From positions 3,197,501 through 3,261,500 of the forward strand of contig NZ_LT629710.1 in NCBI RefSeq assembly GCF_900104535.1: a DNA stretch of 64,000 bases, read 5' to 3'. Each line of letters opens with the position of its first letter. Within the stretch, counting starts at the first letter, position 1. This document shows positions 31,382 to 40,181 of the stretch, one piece after another. The notes beneath the pieces were generated by a model. It ran no database searches and was not told the origin of the DNA. It saw only the letters and a list, made by a program, of their open reading frames with translations. Source of the stretch: Nakamurella panacisegetis (lineage in GTDB: Bacteria; Actinomycetota; Actinomycetes; Mycobacteriales; Nakamurellaceae). The position numbers and the translations under genes were made by a program.

Positions 31382-32092
31382 TTAGTACGGTTGGGCGACG
31401 ATGATCGCCGAGGATGCCGAGGCAGCGTTCGCGGCGGCGGTACCGGCGGCGCCGTACAGGAATCGGCACTTGTAGACCCCGCCCACTTGCAGGCCGGTCA
31501 CGAGCCCGATCAGGGGGACGGTGACCGGTTGCCCGGTCGAGGCGGCAAACGCGGCGATCTTGCCCACTCCGGTGCCGGGCGCGTAGACCTCGGCCCCGGC
31601 GAGCGTCCGAACCTGCAACGCGGCGACCGGTCCGTCGGTCATCGCGCCGTTGCCCTGAATGCGGGCCGACCCGGTGATCAGGATCTTTCCCGTCGGCGTG
31701 GTGACGGTGACCTCGGGACCGACCGCGACGAAACTGATCGGGCTCGCGGCGCTGATCGCGACGGAGGCGCCCTGAGTGGCGACACGGATCCCAAACAGGG
31801 CCTGCCCCACGGGGAGAGCGGTCACCCCGTCGTCGTCAACCACGGTGAGGCTCTGCGTCACCACGGACCCGCCGGTAATGGTCGAGCCGTCGATCCGGCC
31901 GGTCATGCCGAACGAGCCGTCGGCGAGCTGCCCGAACCGTGCGCGCTCGACGCCGTTACCGTCCCGGGCGATCAGAGCTCCGGCGACGATCGCCGAATTG
32001 CCGAGCCGGGAACCGTTTTCGAGATCGGACACGCGCCGACGGAGGTCGGCGAGCTCGTCAGTCGCCCCGGCGTAGGACGGAATTGCTCCCAT
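31382..32092 (-). CDS. Minor tail protein
   Basis: From the ATG that follows the preceding tail gene closely, the product is 236 residues, beginning with a short coiled coil (DELADLRRRVSDLENGS) and then beta-rich repeats (VAGALIARDGNGVERARFGQLADGSFGMTGRIDG). The N-terminal trimerising-type helix followed by a beta shaft is a common phage tail-tip design. Function inferred from position. Confidence 0.72.
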   Translation of the reverse strand: MGAIPSYAGATDELADLRRRVSDLENGSRLGNSAIVAGALIARDGNGVERARFGQLADGSFGMTGRIDGSTITGGSVVTQSLTVVDDDGVTALPVGQALFGIRVATQGASVAISAASPISFVAVGPEVTVTTPTGKILITGSARIQGNGAMTDGPVAALQVRTLAGAEVYAPGTGVGKIAAFAASTGQPVTVPLIGLVTGLQVGGVYKCRFLYGAAGTAAANAASASSAIIVAQPY

Positions 32093-32094
32093 GG

Positions 32095-33306
32095 TCAGGC
32101 CCCCGGAATGTCGTTGTATGTGGTGATCGAGAGGGCGAGGAGCTCCGACCCGGCGGCCGGCGGGGCGATGGTCCACCCGAGGATGCGCACCCGAGTGAAA
32201 AACCCGTCGGGGAACGCTGGGGTCGGGTCGATCGCGATCCACACCCGGTCGCCGATGCGGAAGTCGCCGACGCTCGGCTCGGCGTCGACGGTGGAGACCC
32301 GCCCGTCGGCCCGTTCAAGCTGCGCGGTCGCGGCGATCGTCACGGTCGGCGGGAGCTCGGGCGACTGGGAGATCGAGAGCAACGCGGCGGCGTGCGCGTT
32401 GATCGTGGCTTGCACGTTGACGCTCGATCGAGACTCGGCCGTTTCGAGGAACGGGTACCCGGCGTCAGTGAGGACTGTTGATGTGGCGACGCCGACCACC
32501 TTGTCGGACGCTTCGCCCGCGCCGAGCGAGTAGGCGCGGGACGCGAGACGCGTTCCGTCCTCGTCCATCGCGAATGCCCGGATATTGCCCGGGGAGGCGC
32601 CCTGCCCGCCGAGCTCCAAGACGAGCGGCTGGTCGATACCGGCCCGCGGGTAGGCGAGCGTCAGCGTCCGGACGACGGACCGCCGGCCGCCGATCGCGCC
32701 CCAGTCGGTGTCGATCGTGTAGTCGAATCCGCCCGCCACGTTCGCGAGCTCGGAGATCCGCTGGCCTACGGTGCCGTCTGCCCGGGCGTAGGTGCGGTCT
32801 CGGACCTGTCCGGAGACCGGGGCGGCCGGGATCGTCAGCGCGACGGCACCGACGCCACCAGGGCCCCCGCCGTACGCGGTAGCGGCGAGGGCCCGGGCGA
32901 TCGCCAGTTGATCGACCCCGGCGAACTTGGCGGCGGCGACCTGGCGAAAGTCGGCGTAACGGATCATCTCGGCGCCGATCAAGGCGAACGAGTCGAGATT
33001 GCCGCTCGGCGTGCGCTTCCAGATTTGCCACTCGCCGACGCACACCCCGTCACGGTCGATCGCGACGGTGTATTTCGCCGGAGTGGTGAGCTCCCGCCAC
33101 TCACGGAGCAGCGGGGCGGCGGCATCCGAGCGGGCGGCGTCGGTGAGGTTCGCGAACTCGGGGAGAGCCAGCACCGACGACAGGTCGAGCGTCGCCGAGA
33201 AGGCCCCGCCGGTCATGTGCCGCTCGGCCTTTACGTCGGTGAGCGGGAGCTCCCCGACGACCAGACCGCTTGTCGCGAGACAGACCAGATATGTGTATTG
33301 AGCCAC
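32095..33306 (-). CDS. Tail-tip protein (Tal/baseplate-like)
   Basis: The 403-residue protein begins QYTYLVCLATSGLVVGELPLTDVKAERHMTGGAFSATLDLSS and has a central segment (GTVGQRISELANVAGGFDYTIDTDWGAIGGRRSVVRTLTLAYPRAG), features shared by actinophage minor tail proteins that follow the distal tail protein. It probably forms the tail hub. GTG start. Confidence 0.8.
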   Translation of the reverse strand: MAQYTYLVCLATSGLVVGELPLTDVKAERHMTGGAFSATLDLSSVLALPEFANLTDAARSDAAAPLLREWRELTTPAKYTVAIDRDGVCVGEWQIWKRTPSGNLDSFALIGAEMIRYADFRQVAAAKFAGVDQLAIARALAATAYGGGPGGVGAVALTIPAAPVSGQVRDRTYARADGTVGQRISELANVAGGFDYTIDTDWGAIGGRRSVVRTLTLAYPRAGIDQPLVLELGGQGASPGNIRAFAMDEDGTRLASRAYSLGAGEASDKVVGVATSTVLTDAGYPFLETAESRSSVNVQATINAHAAALLSISQSPELPPTVTIAATAQLERADGRVSTVDAEPSVGDFRIGDRVWIAIDPTPAFPDGFFTRVRILGWTIAPPAAGSELLALSITTYNDIPGA

Positions 33307-33321
33307 GGCGTCACGCTCCGA

Positions 33322-34182
33322 TCAGGTCCAGGCGTCGCGCCATGCGACGGTGAGCGTTCCGGTGCCGGAGTCGGCGCCGAAATAGATCTGCGACGTGCCC
33401 GGCTCGATCGCGAAAAACTGCGAGTCGAGGGTGAGGAACTGGCGGCGCGAGGACATGCCGAGCCGAACCGACCGGGGGGTTCCCTCGCCGATGACCAGTT
33501 GCTCGCCCGCATTTACGTCCATGAGCGCGGCGATCCGCGGGCCGCCGACCAGCCGAACCGAAGGGTTCGACAGCGGGCCGGAGAACGTGAACCGCGCCCA
33601 GGTGCGCGCGTCGCCCACATTCGTCACGGTGACGAGCCCGGACGATCCGCCGGGCCCGTAGACCCGGGGGAAGGTCAGCGGGTAGACGCGGCCACCGCCG
33701 GCCGAGAACCGGGCGGTCGTCGCCGACTTCTCGACGGCGCCATACCGGCTCGGGTCGTGCGCGTAGAGCGACAGGGACCAGCTCGCCGACGTCGGCCCGG
33801 TGCGCGTCGTCATGGTCTTACCGGCGAGCCTGACGAACGCCTGCCGGGCAAGCCCGGTGAGCGCCTCCTCGAACACGAGCGGCGCCGTGCGGACGGTGCC
33901 GCGGAGGACCGCGGCCACCCGGTCGAGCGCCATTTGAAGCGCCCGCTTGTCCGGGGCGACGACGGTCCCCGACAGCGTGATAGTGCGGGAGCCGAACGGA
34001 GCGGGCCCGTCGAGGTCGCCGTCGGCCATTTCGAGCGGCGTCGGGTTGCCGCGGGGGTCGATGCCCCCGTGCCAACCTTCGACCGTTTCCAGGGCCCACA
34101 GGCAGCCCGCATCATCGACGTCAGGGGCGGGCCCGTCCATTGCGGACCAGCCCGCCACGGACACCCGATTTTCCCACGCCAC
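33322..34182 (-). CDS. Distal tail protein-like (Dit)
   Basis: The 286-residue protein lies directly after the tape measure gene, where Dit proteins occur. An N-terminal beta domain (GGIDPRGNPTPLEMADGDLDGPAPFGSRTITLSGTVVAPDKRALQMALDRVAAVLRG) resembles the Dit belt fold, and the C-terminal half is a galectin-like beta region. Its GTG overlaps the tape measure stop. Confidence 0.82.
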   Translation of the reverse strand: MAWENRVSVAGWSAMDGPAPDVDDAGCLWALETVEGWHGGIDPRGNPTPLEMADGDLDGPAPFGSRTITLSGTVVAPDKRALQMALDRVAAVLRGTVRTAPLVFEEALTGLARQAFVRLAGKTMTTRTGPTSASWSLSLYAHDPSRYGAVEKSATTARFSAGGGRVYPLTFPRVYGPGGSSGLVTVTNVGDARTWARFTFSGPLSNPSVRLVGGPRIAALMDVNAGEQLVIGEGTPRSVRLGMSSRRQFLTLDSQFFAIEPGTSQIYFGADSGTGTLTVAWRDAWT

Positions 34183-37028
34183 TAGACGCGCCCGAACGTG
34201 AGCCGACGGTCAACCTCGCGGGCGAGATCGGCCGGAGACTGGCCGGGGAGTTGGTAGATATTGATGGTCGCGCCTCCTCTGTTGCCGCTCTCGTTGAGCG
34301 CGTCGAGCACCACAGACCGCATGAGCGGCTCTGGTGTGACGATCTCCCGTTGCCCGGCCTCGGCGACCCTGACGATCGAGCCGCCGGGGGTCGGTTCCAT
34401 GACGCCACCGTTTGCGAGCGACGGAATGTGCCCGATGTTGAATCCGATATGCGCCCCGCCGAGCCAGCTCGGGAGGTCGATCGAGATCGAGTTGATCTTG
34501 TCGATCGCCCAGTTGACCATGTGAATAATGCCGTTGATCGGCGCTTTCACAATGTCCCCGATGGTCGAGAACGCGTTCCCGACAGCCGTCCCGATGCCGC
34601 CGAGGATCCGGCCGGCGGTGTCGACAATGCCTTGCCACAGACCGGAGAAGAACCCGCCGATTTTGCCGAACACGCCGGTTATCCAGGTGTAGGCGGCCTG
34701 TAGCGGGCTCACGATGTACGACTTGATCAGGTTCCACGCGCTTTGCGCGCCGCTCTTGATCGTTGACCAGATCCCACCGATGAACGACGAGATCCCGTTG
34801 AGCGCGCCGCGGAACACGCCGGTTATGCCCGACCAGATCCCCCCGAACACGTTCGAGATCGCCGACCAGGCAACCGAAACGGCGCCCCTGATCACGGACC
34901 ACGCGGCCGACAGGACGCCAGTGATCAGCGAGAGCGCCGTCGTAACAACGTTTTTGATCTGCGCCCAGACACCCGAGATGATGCCCTTGATCCCGTTCCA
35001 AACCTTCGACCAGTTGCCCGAGATCAGGCCGGTCACAACCTCGATGATGCCTTGAACGATCTTCATCGCCGCCGAGATCGTCCGGGCGATGTACCCGAAC
35101 ACAGTCGTCACAACGGGAATCAGCTTGTTGATGATCGGGATCAGCACCGACGCGAGGGTCTGAATCACCGGTGCCAGCGCGCCGAGGAGCACTTGCAGCG
35201 CCGGGGCGACCGCTTGGAACAGCGAGGCGAGCGGCGGCAGGAGCGAGGCGATCAGCGTCGTGATGACGGGCAGGATCTGAGCGAACGCTCCGGCGATCGT
35301 GATCAATAGCGGTTGGATTGCCGTAAACGCCTGCGCCAGCGCCCCGGCCAGCATCTGCGCGACCTGAGCGATCACCGCGGCGATCTGCGGGAGGATCGGC
35401 AGTAGCGCATGGAAGATCAGCGAGAACGGATTCAGCAACGGCAGGAGCTGCGCGAACACGGGCAGGAGCTGCCCGAAGATCGGCGCCAGCGTCGAGAACA
35501 CGCTCGCGATCGCGGGCCCGAGGATCGAGCCGATCTCGCGGAAGATGGGGAGGACGGACCCGAACGCACCGACGAGCGCGCCACCGACGACGGGGGCGAG
35601 CTTGTCGAACACGCCGCGGACGTTCGCCCCGGCCTTCCCGAACGCGTTGAGGTCCTTCGCGGGGCCCTTGACGTCGCCGGACGTGATCCCGGAGATGAAG
35701 TCGGCGAACCCGCCGGCCGCGGCCTCCCCGCTCTCGCGGATCTTGAACAACCCACGGACGATCGGCGAGTCCTCGGAGATCCCGGGCGCCCACTTCTTCG
35801 GGTCGTAGTCGCCCGAGATCAGGATCGCGAGGGCGCCTCCGACGCTCTTCGCCGAGCTGGTCGCCTCCCCGGCCAGAGCGACGAGTCCCGAGGTCACGGG
35901 AGTGATCAGCGGGAGCAGGCCCGTTCCGATCGCCGAGCCCATCGTTCCGAACACGCGCCCGAGGGTGCCGAGCTGCGCGGAGATGGTGCCGCCGACGGCC
36001 GAGTCGAGCTTGCCCGCGGCGCCCGCGACGTCGCCGAGTCCCTTCGCTGCGGTCCCGAGGTCGAGCGCGTAGAGCGCCTTCCCGAGATCCTCCGACTGAG
36101 TGCCGAACAGCGACGTCGCGATCGCGGCCTTCTCGGCCGGATCCTTGACGGCCCTCAGCTTGTCGAGGACCTGTTGAGTCGCGGCGCTCGCGCTCGGGCC
36201 ACCCTTGGCAATGTCGGCCTGCATCTTCGCGGCGCTGAGCCCGAGGGAGTCGTACGCGGCGGTCGTCGTCTTGCTGCCGTCGATCGCCCGGATCGAGAAT
36301 TCTTTGAACGCGTCGGCGACGAGATCGCCGTCGCGGGCCCCGGCCTGCAAGCCCTGAGAGATCAGCCCGGTCGCGGCGACGCCGGTAATCCCGAGCTTTG
36401 CGAACTGCCCGCCGTACTCGTTCAGTGTGTCGAGGAAGTCCCCGCTCTTGTCGGCGCCCTTCTGGAATCCGGCGGTGATGATGTCGAGCGCCTGGTCGGC
36501 GTCCTTCGCCATGCCGTTTTTCAGGAGCTGCCCGACTGCGACGGAAACCCCGCCGACGTCCTGGTCGAAGGTCTGCCCGAGGGAGATCGCGCGGCCGGTG
36601 ATCCGCTGCAACGTCTTGTCGGACGCCTTGTCCATCCCGCCGACGTTCTGAATCACACCCTTGATCGAGTCGGCGACGTCGCCCAGAGAATCGCCGTAGT
36701 TGGACGAGTAGAGCGCGCCCGCGACGGTGCCGAGCCTGCCCGACTCTTCGGCCGTGGCGCCGAGCTGCGCGCCCAGCTCGGTCGTCACGGCCTGCGTGTC
36801 GATGCCCTTCGCGATCGAGCCGCCGAGGGCCCCGGCGATGAGCGCGCCCGCGCCCAGAATGCCGACCTTTGCCAGCTTCCCGAACTTGGACCCGAACCCA
36901 CCGCCGGCGGCCTCGCCTGCCTTCTCAGCCTCGCCCTGTAGTCCGCCGAATTGACGCGTGATATCGGACCCGAGTCCCCGCGTCGAAGAGACGATATCGA
37001 CGTATGCCGTTGCGAGGTTGATCGCCAC
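34182..37028 (-). CDS. Tape measure protein
   Basis: The 948-residue protein is the longest phage product, as usual for tape measures, and sets tail length. It begins AINLATAYVDIVSSTRGLGSDITRQFGGL, contains an early hydrophobic stretch (VGILGAGALIAGALGGSIAKG), long helical regions and a central run of hydrophobic repeats (LLPVFAQLLPLLNPFSLIFHALLPILPQIAAVIAQVAQMLAGAL) that may insert into the host membrane. At about 1 residue per 1.5 A a tail near 140 nm is expected. Confidence 0.95.
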   Translation of the reverse strand: MAINLATAYVDIVSSTRGLGSDITRQFGGLQGEAEKAGEAAGGGFGSKFGKLAKVGILGAGALIAGALGGSIAKGIDTQAVTTELGAQLGATAEESGRLGTVAGALYSSNYGDSLGDVADSIKGVIQNVGGMDKASDKTLQRITGRAISLGQTFDQDVGGVSVAVGQLLKNGMAKDADQALDIITAGFQKGADKSGDFLDTLNEYGGQFAKLGITGVAATGLISQGLQAGARDGDLVADAFKEFSIRAIDGSKTTTAAYDSLGLSAAKMQADIAKGGPSASAATQQVLDKLRAVKDPAEKAAIATSLFGTQSEDLGKALYALDLGTAAKGLGDVAGAAGKLDSAVGGTISAQLGTLGRVFGTMGSAIGTGLLPLITPVTSGLVALAGEATSSAKSVGGALAILISGDYDPKKWAPGISEDSPIVRGLFKIRESGEAAAGGFADFISGITSGDVKGPAKDLNAFGKAGANVRGVFDKLAPVVGGALVGAFGSVLPIFREIGSILGPAIASVFSTLAPIFGQLLPVFAQLLPLLNPFSLIFHALLPILPQIAAVIAQVAQMLAGALAQAFTAIQPLLITIAGAFAQILPVITTLIASLLPPLASLFQAVAPALQVLLGALAPVIQTLASVLIPIINKLIPVVTTVFGYIARTISAAMKIVQGIIEVVTGLISGNWSKVWNGIKGIISGVWAQIKNVVTTALSLITGVLSAAWSVIRGAVSVAWSAISNVFGGIWSGITGVFRGALNGISSFIGGIWSTIKSGAQSAWNLIKSYIVSPLQAAYTWITGVFGKIGGFFSGLWQGIVDTAGRILGGIGTAVGNAFSTIGDIVKAPINGIIHMVNWAIDKINSISIDLPSWLGGAHIGFNIGHIPSLANGGVMEPTPGGSIVRVAEAGQREIVTPEPLMRSVVLDALNESGNRGGATINIYQLPGQSPADLAREVDRRLTFGRV

Positions 37029-37031
37029 TTG

Positions 37032-37436
37032 CTACCACCCGAGCCAATCTTTCATCGCGTCGAGCTCCATGTGAGAGCCACCGAACGTGGTCTCGTTTTC
37101 GTCCTCGACGCCAGGGCGTCGGTATGCCTTCGGCTTCTTCGCGCCCTTGCCGGATAGGGCGAACCGCAACCACTGCAACTGGTCCACCACATCGGCGAGG
37201 ATCCAGCTATTCGGATCCCATTCGGCCTGCTCGGGGTTCGCCACTCGGAACAGAGCGGAGTCTCGCGGCGCGTTCCGGCAGTAGGCCAAAAGGTCGCGCC
37301 ACGAGACCCGACTCGGAACATCTGCGAGGGTCCAGCCCATCGCGAGCAGGTCAGCCGCTATCGCGTCCCAGTGATCCTCGGGGAGCGCGAGCAGGCCAAT
37401 TATTCCCCCAGCGACGCGCCCGAGTGCCGACCCCAA
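37032..37436 (-). CDS. Tail assembly chaperone, downstream frame (-1 product), DUF5361-like
   Basis: The open frame overlaps the end of the upstream chaperone gene and has no good start of its own (only a TTG). Its product (LPEDHWDAIAADLLAMGWTLADVPSRVSWRDLLAYCRNAPRDSALFRVANPEQAEWDPNSWILADVVDQLQWLRFALSG) resembles the C-terminal extension of actinophage tail chaperones. Expression by -1 slippage on gggggaa is likely, yielding a fused G-GT type protein. Confidence 0.8.
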   Translation of the reverse strand: MGSALGRVAGGIIGLLALPEDHWDAIAADLLAMGWTLADVPSRVSWRDLLAYCRNAPRDSALFRVANPEQAEWDPNSWILADVVDQLQWLRFALSGKGAKKPKAYRRPGVEDENETTFGGSHMELDAMKDWLGW

Positions 37437-37720
37437 GCCTTGTAGAGCCGCGCGAGCTCGGCGTCCTTGATCTCATCGAGCAAGTCGATCTGATCCTCGG
37501 CGAACCATTCGAGGACGAGGACCATCGCGGCGCTCTCGCCCGCGTGGGTGATCGTGCGACGCTGGCGGAACGTGAGCTCGACGGTCGCCATGCTCGGGAG
37601 CGTGATCGTCTCGCCGGTCGACAGCTCGAACGAGAAGTCGTCAGCGTTGCGGGTCGGCGCCTTGGGCCGGGTCGGGCCCTTGGCGGTCGAGCGGCGGGGG
37701 GTCGGGGATGATGCGGCCAT
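37400..37720 (-). CDS. Tail assembly chaperone, upstream frame
   Basis: The 106-residue product (start ATG with ggag eight bases upstream; another ATG lies 15 bases earlier) has a basic Pro/Thr-rich N-terminus and a conserved core (DDFSFELSTGETITLPSMATVELTFRQRRTITHAGESAAMVLVLEWFAEDQIDLLDEIKDAELARLYKAW). It sits between the major tail protein and the tape measure, the fixed place for the G-type chaperone. It ends at a slippery site. Confidence 0.85.
   Translation of the reverse strand: MAASSPTPRRSTAKGPTRPKAPTRNADDFSFELSTGETITLPSMATVELTFRQRRTITHAGESAAMVLVLEWFAEDQIDLLDEIKDAELARLYKAWGRHSGASLGE
37403..37409 (-). promoter_or_regulatory. Programmed -1 frameshift slippery site
   Basis: On the minus strand the last codons of the upstream chaperone read ctg ggg gaa taa. 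The heptamer g ggg gaa immediately precedes the stop and would let the ribosome move back one base into the overlapping frame. Such a shift at this place is conserved among long-tailed phages. Confidence 0.75.
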
Positions 37721-37769
37721 TTGCGGTGGCTCCATTCAGGTTTGGGGGGCGGCGATGATTCTTGGGGGG

Positions 37770-37817
37770 TGACGACGGGCCGGGGGAACCACCGCCGGAA
37801 AGCCCGGCCCGTCGTCA
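37770..37817 (-). terminator. Long hairpin downstream of the major tail protein gene
   Basis: The 15-base arms tgacgacgggccggg and cccggcccgtcgtca are perfectly complementary. The hairpin lies between the major tail protein and the chaperone, where partial termination or RNA stabilisation would lower expression of later genes. No T run follows. Confidence 0.65.
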
Positions 37818-37825
37818 GTCAGGGG

Positions 37826-38404
37826 TTACGGAACGAAAACGCCGTCGTTCCAGAAGATGTAAGCCTTGGTGCCGGTCGCGTCGGGGTAGGCGGTCACGGT
37901 GACGGGGTACTTCACCGCGTCGTCGTTGAGGTAGGTCACGTCACCACGTTCGGTGACCTGCCCGTCGGGGAGGATGATCCGGCCGCGCCGCAGACCGTCG
38001 GAGATTTCCAGTACCCACTGGAAGTGCAGCAGCTCGGCCGCGGTGACCTTGATCGCGAGCTTCGCGCCGACGGCCGGGCCGGCGACGGTCGCGACGACGT
38101 TCGCCTCGCCGTAGTAGATGCCGGTCGAGACGCCGTTGACCTCGATCATCTCGAACGCGTACGTCACGTCATGCGAGGTCTGCACCTTGCGAACGGTGTC
38201 GCCACCCCACGCGACGATGCTCGACGAGTCGGTCGACGTCGACTCGGTGACTCCGGCGTCGGAGATGTAGCCGACGGCGACATGGGCGGGCAGCAGGGCC
38301 GCGGCCTCGGAGATCGGGAGGGCGGTCGTCAGCGGGGCTTTCAGGACCCCGCCGGTGGCGAGTGGCTTACCGATCGCCACGTTCTTTGCATTGGGTGAAC
38401 CCAT
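37826..38404 (-). CDS. Major tail protein
   Basis: The 192-residue protein (GSPNAKNVAIGKPLATGGVLKAPLTTALPISEAAALLP and following) has the length and starting pattern of siphovirus tail tube subunits (lambda gpV-like), with a beta-rich core around SHDVTYAFEMIEVNGVSTGIYYGEANVVATV. It precedes the chaperone frames and is followed by a hairpin, consistent with strong expression. Confidence 0.85.
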   Translation of the reverse strand: MGSPNAKNVAIGKPLATGGVLKAPLTTALPISEAAALLPAHVAVGYISDAGVTESTSTDSSSIVAWGGDTVRKVQTSHDVTYAFEMIEVNGVSTGIYYGEANVVATVAGPAVGAKLAIKVTAAELLHFQWVLEISDGLRRGRIILPDGQVTERGDVTYLNDDAVKYPVTVTAYPDATGTKAYIFWNDGVFVP

Positions 38405-38440
38405 GGGGGATGCCTTTCGTTCGGGGGTTGAGGGGGAGGG

Positions 38441-38851
38441 TCAGATCGCTTGGGCGCGCATGGCGACTTGGGCCGACCAGACGTAGCGGGGCGAGCCGGT
38501 GTCGGGGTCCGGTTGCTCGGCGGGGAAGGACAGCTCTGTCGCCGAGTACAGGACCGCGGGGCCGGTGTACCGGTCGGGCATGGCCAGGACCAGGGCGGCG
38601 ACGAGCGACGCCAGGTCGGACGCTGCGGGGTCCGATTCGGCCCAACAGTCGAACGTCAGGATCGGCGACGCCACGACCAGGGAGACGCGACCAGGGCCGC
38701 CGGTGACGGCGACCCGGATCAGGCGGGCGGGCCGAGGGTTGGGGATCCGCCCGGCGACGGTCACGGGGAGCTCGCGCGCGGCGAACTCTGCGGCCAGATA
38801 CTGGACTGCGACGGCGATCGGATCCGGGGCGACCAGGATCTCGGCGCTCAC
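38441..38851 (-). CDS. Tail terminator protein
   Basis: The 136-residue protein (VQYLAAEFAARELPVTVAGRIPNPRPARLIRVAVTGGPGRVSLVVASPILTFDCWAESDPAASDLASLVAALVLAMP) resembles actinophage tail terminators of the DUF3168 type and lies just before the tail tube gene. It would cap the tail tube and join it to the neck. GTG overlaps the previous stop. Confidence 0.78.
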   Translation of the reverse strand: MSAEILVAPDPIAVAVQYLAAEFAARELPVTVAGRIPNPRPARLIRVAVTGGPGRVSLVVASPILTFDCWAESDPAASDLASLVAALVLAMPDRYTGPAVLYSATELSFPAEQPDPDTGSPRYVWSAQVAMRAQAI

Positions 38852-39093
38852 CTTCCGGCGTCCAGCGCGCCGAGCAACTTGTGCTCGCGCGCGTCGGCGG
38901 CCCGGGCCTCGGGCGTCGCGGTGCGGACGGTCACGCGGTTACGGTTGCGGCCGATCCACGATTGCGCCTCGAACCCTGCGCCCGCGGCGGCGGCCACCCG
39001 CCGGCCGCGCGCCACGAGATCGGCCTCGACCTCGGGGGAGCGCCGCAACTCGCGGAACCCCTTCTCGTTGAGGACTATTCGGGTCCGTCCCAT
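38848..39093 (-). CDS. HK97-gp10-like neck/tail completion protein
   Basis: The 81-residue product starts at an ATG overlapping the previous stop (TAATG). Its sequence (GRTRIVLNEKGFRELRRSPEVEADLVARGRRVAAAAGAGFEAQSWIGRNRNRVTVRTATPEARAADAREHKLLGALD) matches small neck proteins placed between head-tail stopper and tail terminator in actinophages. Confidence 0.75.
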   Translation of the reverse strand: MGRTRIVLNEKGFRELRRSPEVEADLVARGRRVAAAAGAGFEAQSWIGRNRNRVTVRTATPEARAADAREHKLLGALDAGR

Positions 39094-39446
39094 TAGCCGT
39101 CGACCTTCCGTAGCTCGATCACTTGGCCGGGGGTCCGACCTGTGTAGGGGCTGCGCCACCTGGCGGGCTCGCCGTCGACCTCGAACCGCCCGGGCCACCC
39201 GTCGACCTCGCATTGATCCAGCGGGCCCACAGCGGCCGACCAGGGGGCGTAAACGGTGAGCGCGACGGGCACGCCTTCCCGGGTCGGGTCGGCGATCTCG
39301 CCTTGTGCACCTGGCGCGACGGCGCATCCCGCGACCAGCACGGCCGGGGCGTACCGCTTCACGGCGTTACCGTGCGAGTCGGTCTCGCCCGGGGCGAGCC
39401 GGGCGAATACCCGGACGTCGACCCCGTGGGCCAGCGGGGGCGGCAC
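39093..39446 (-). CDS. Head-tail stopper protein
   Basis: The 117-residue protein (VDVRVFARLAPGETDSHGNAVKRYAPAVLVAGCAVAPG and GWPGRFEVDGEPARWRSPYTGRTPGQVIELRKV) is beta-rich and resembles phage head-closure proteins, in the expected place. GTG overlaps the upstream TAG. Confidence 0.75.
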   Translation of the reverse strand: MPPPLAHGVDVRVFARLAPGETDSHGNAVKRYAPAVLVAGCAVAPGAQGEIADPTREGVPVALTVYAPWSAAVGPLDQCEVDGWPGRFEVDGEPARWRSPYTGRTPGQVIELRKVDG

Positions 39447-39925
39447 TACGACCAGTCCAGAACGGCGCCGCTCGACAGCGACGACAATGACACTGGGACC
39501 AGGCTCCCGAGGTCGCCGACGAACGTCCCGGACGCGGCGGCCGGAGTCGGGTCGATGGTGAACGCCTTCCGGCTCTGCGCCTTCGGCCCGTACCCGAGCA
39601 ACCGTCGCTCGTCATCGTTGAGGGTCAGCGCGCCCGGCGTGTCACCCTCGAACGTGCTCGACGTGTTGAACGGGCCCGTCGTCTCGGCGACGGTGCGGAG
39701 CTTGGTCGGGTTGCGGAACGCACGCTCGACCATCGAACAAACAACCATCGTGACCCGCGCGGCGGGCAACGCCTCGGAGTCGATCGAGGCTTGGATGCCG
39801 GGCAGCTCGGAGAGGATCGTCTGCTCGGCGTCGCCGATCTTGACGGCGATTTTCGGGTCGGATACCTCGGGCGCCCCCGGTCCGATCCATCGGTCGATGA
39901 ACTGTTGCGGGGTCGCCCAGGGCAT
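39446..39925 (-). CDS. Head-tail adaptor (Gp19/Gp15/Gp42-like)
   Basis: The 159-residue protein begins PWATPQQFIDRWIGPGAPEVSDPKIAVKIGDAEQTILSELPGIQASI and contains the helical pattern VTMVVCSMVERAFRNPTKLRTVAETTGPFNTSSTF followed by LNDDERRLLG, typical of the Gp19-type adaptor of actinophages. It links portal to neck. Confidence 0.82.
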   Translation of the reverse strand: MPWATPQQFIDRWIGPGAPEVSDPKIAVKIGDAEQTILSELPGIQASIDSEALPAARVTMVVCSMVERAFRNPTKLRTVAETTGPFNTSSTFEGDTPGALTLNDDERRLLGYGPKAQSRKAFTIDPTPAAASGTFVGDLGSLVPVSLSSLSSGAVLDWS

Positions 39926-39931
39926 CGCGGC

Positions 39932-40090
39932 TTACTCGCTCTTCTTGCCGTCGACGTCCTCGGCCGGGGTGGCGGCCTTCGGTCGCCGCGGCTTGGACTC
40001 GGAGTAGAGACCGGTCTCGATCAGGGTGTCGGCGATGCTTTCGGCCGTGTCGAACTTGCGGCCGGTGGAATCGAACAGGATGCGCGCCAT
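39932..40090 (-). CDS. Small head protein (52 residues), below usual gene-finder size
   Basis: An ATG preceded by aaagg starts a 52-residue frame: ARILFDSTGRKFDTAESIADTLIETG followed by a basic tail (LYSESKPRRPKAATPAEDVDGKKSE). Small proteins of similar form lie between capsid and adaptor genes in actinophages. It ends seven bases before the adaptor start. Function unknown. Confidence 0.7.
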   Translation of the reverse strand: MARILFDSTGRKFDTAESIADTLIETGLYSESKPRRPKAATPAEDVDGKKSE

Positions 40091-40132
40091 GGGTGGTTTC
40101 CTTTGCAGCGGAGGGGAATCGGGGGGGTAGAC

Positions 40133-40167
40133 CGCGCGCCGGTCGGAGGCATACCGACCGGCGCGCG
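40133..40167 (-). terminator. Hairpin downstream of the major capsid gene
   Basis: Perfect 14-base arms cgcgcgccggtcgg and ccgaccggcgcgcg with a seven-base loop lie just after the capsid stop. Together with the hairpin before the gene it frames the capsid message. Confidence 0.7.
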
Positions 40168-40181
40168 ATGAGCAGGGCCGA

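Noticed and set aside
31280-34185. Long forward frames opposite the tail genes
   Set aside because: Antisense shadows of the tail-tip genes with Arg/Asp/Gly-rich noise composition.
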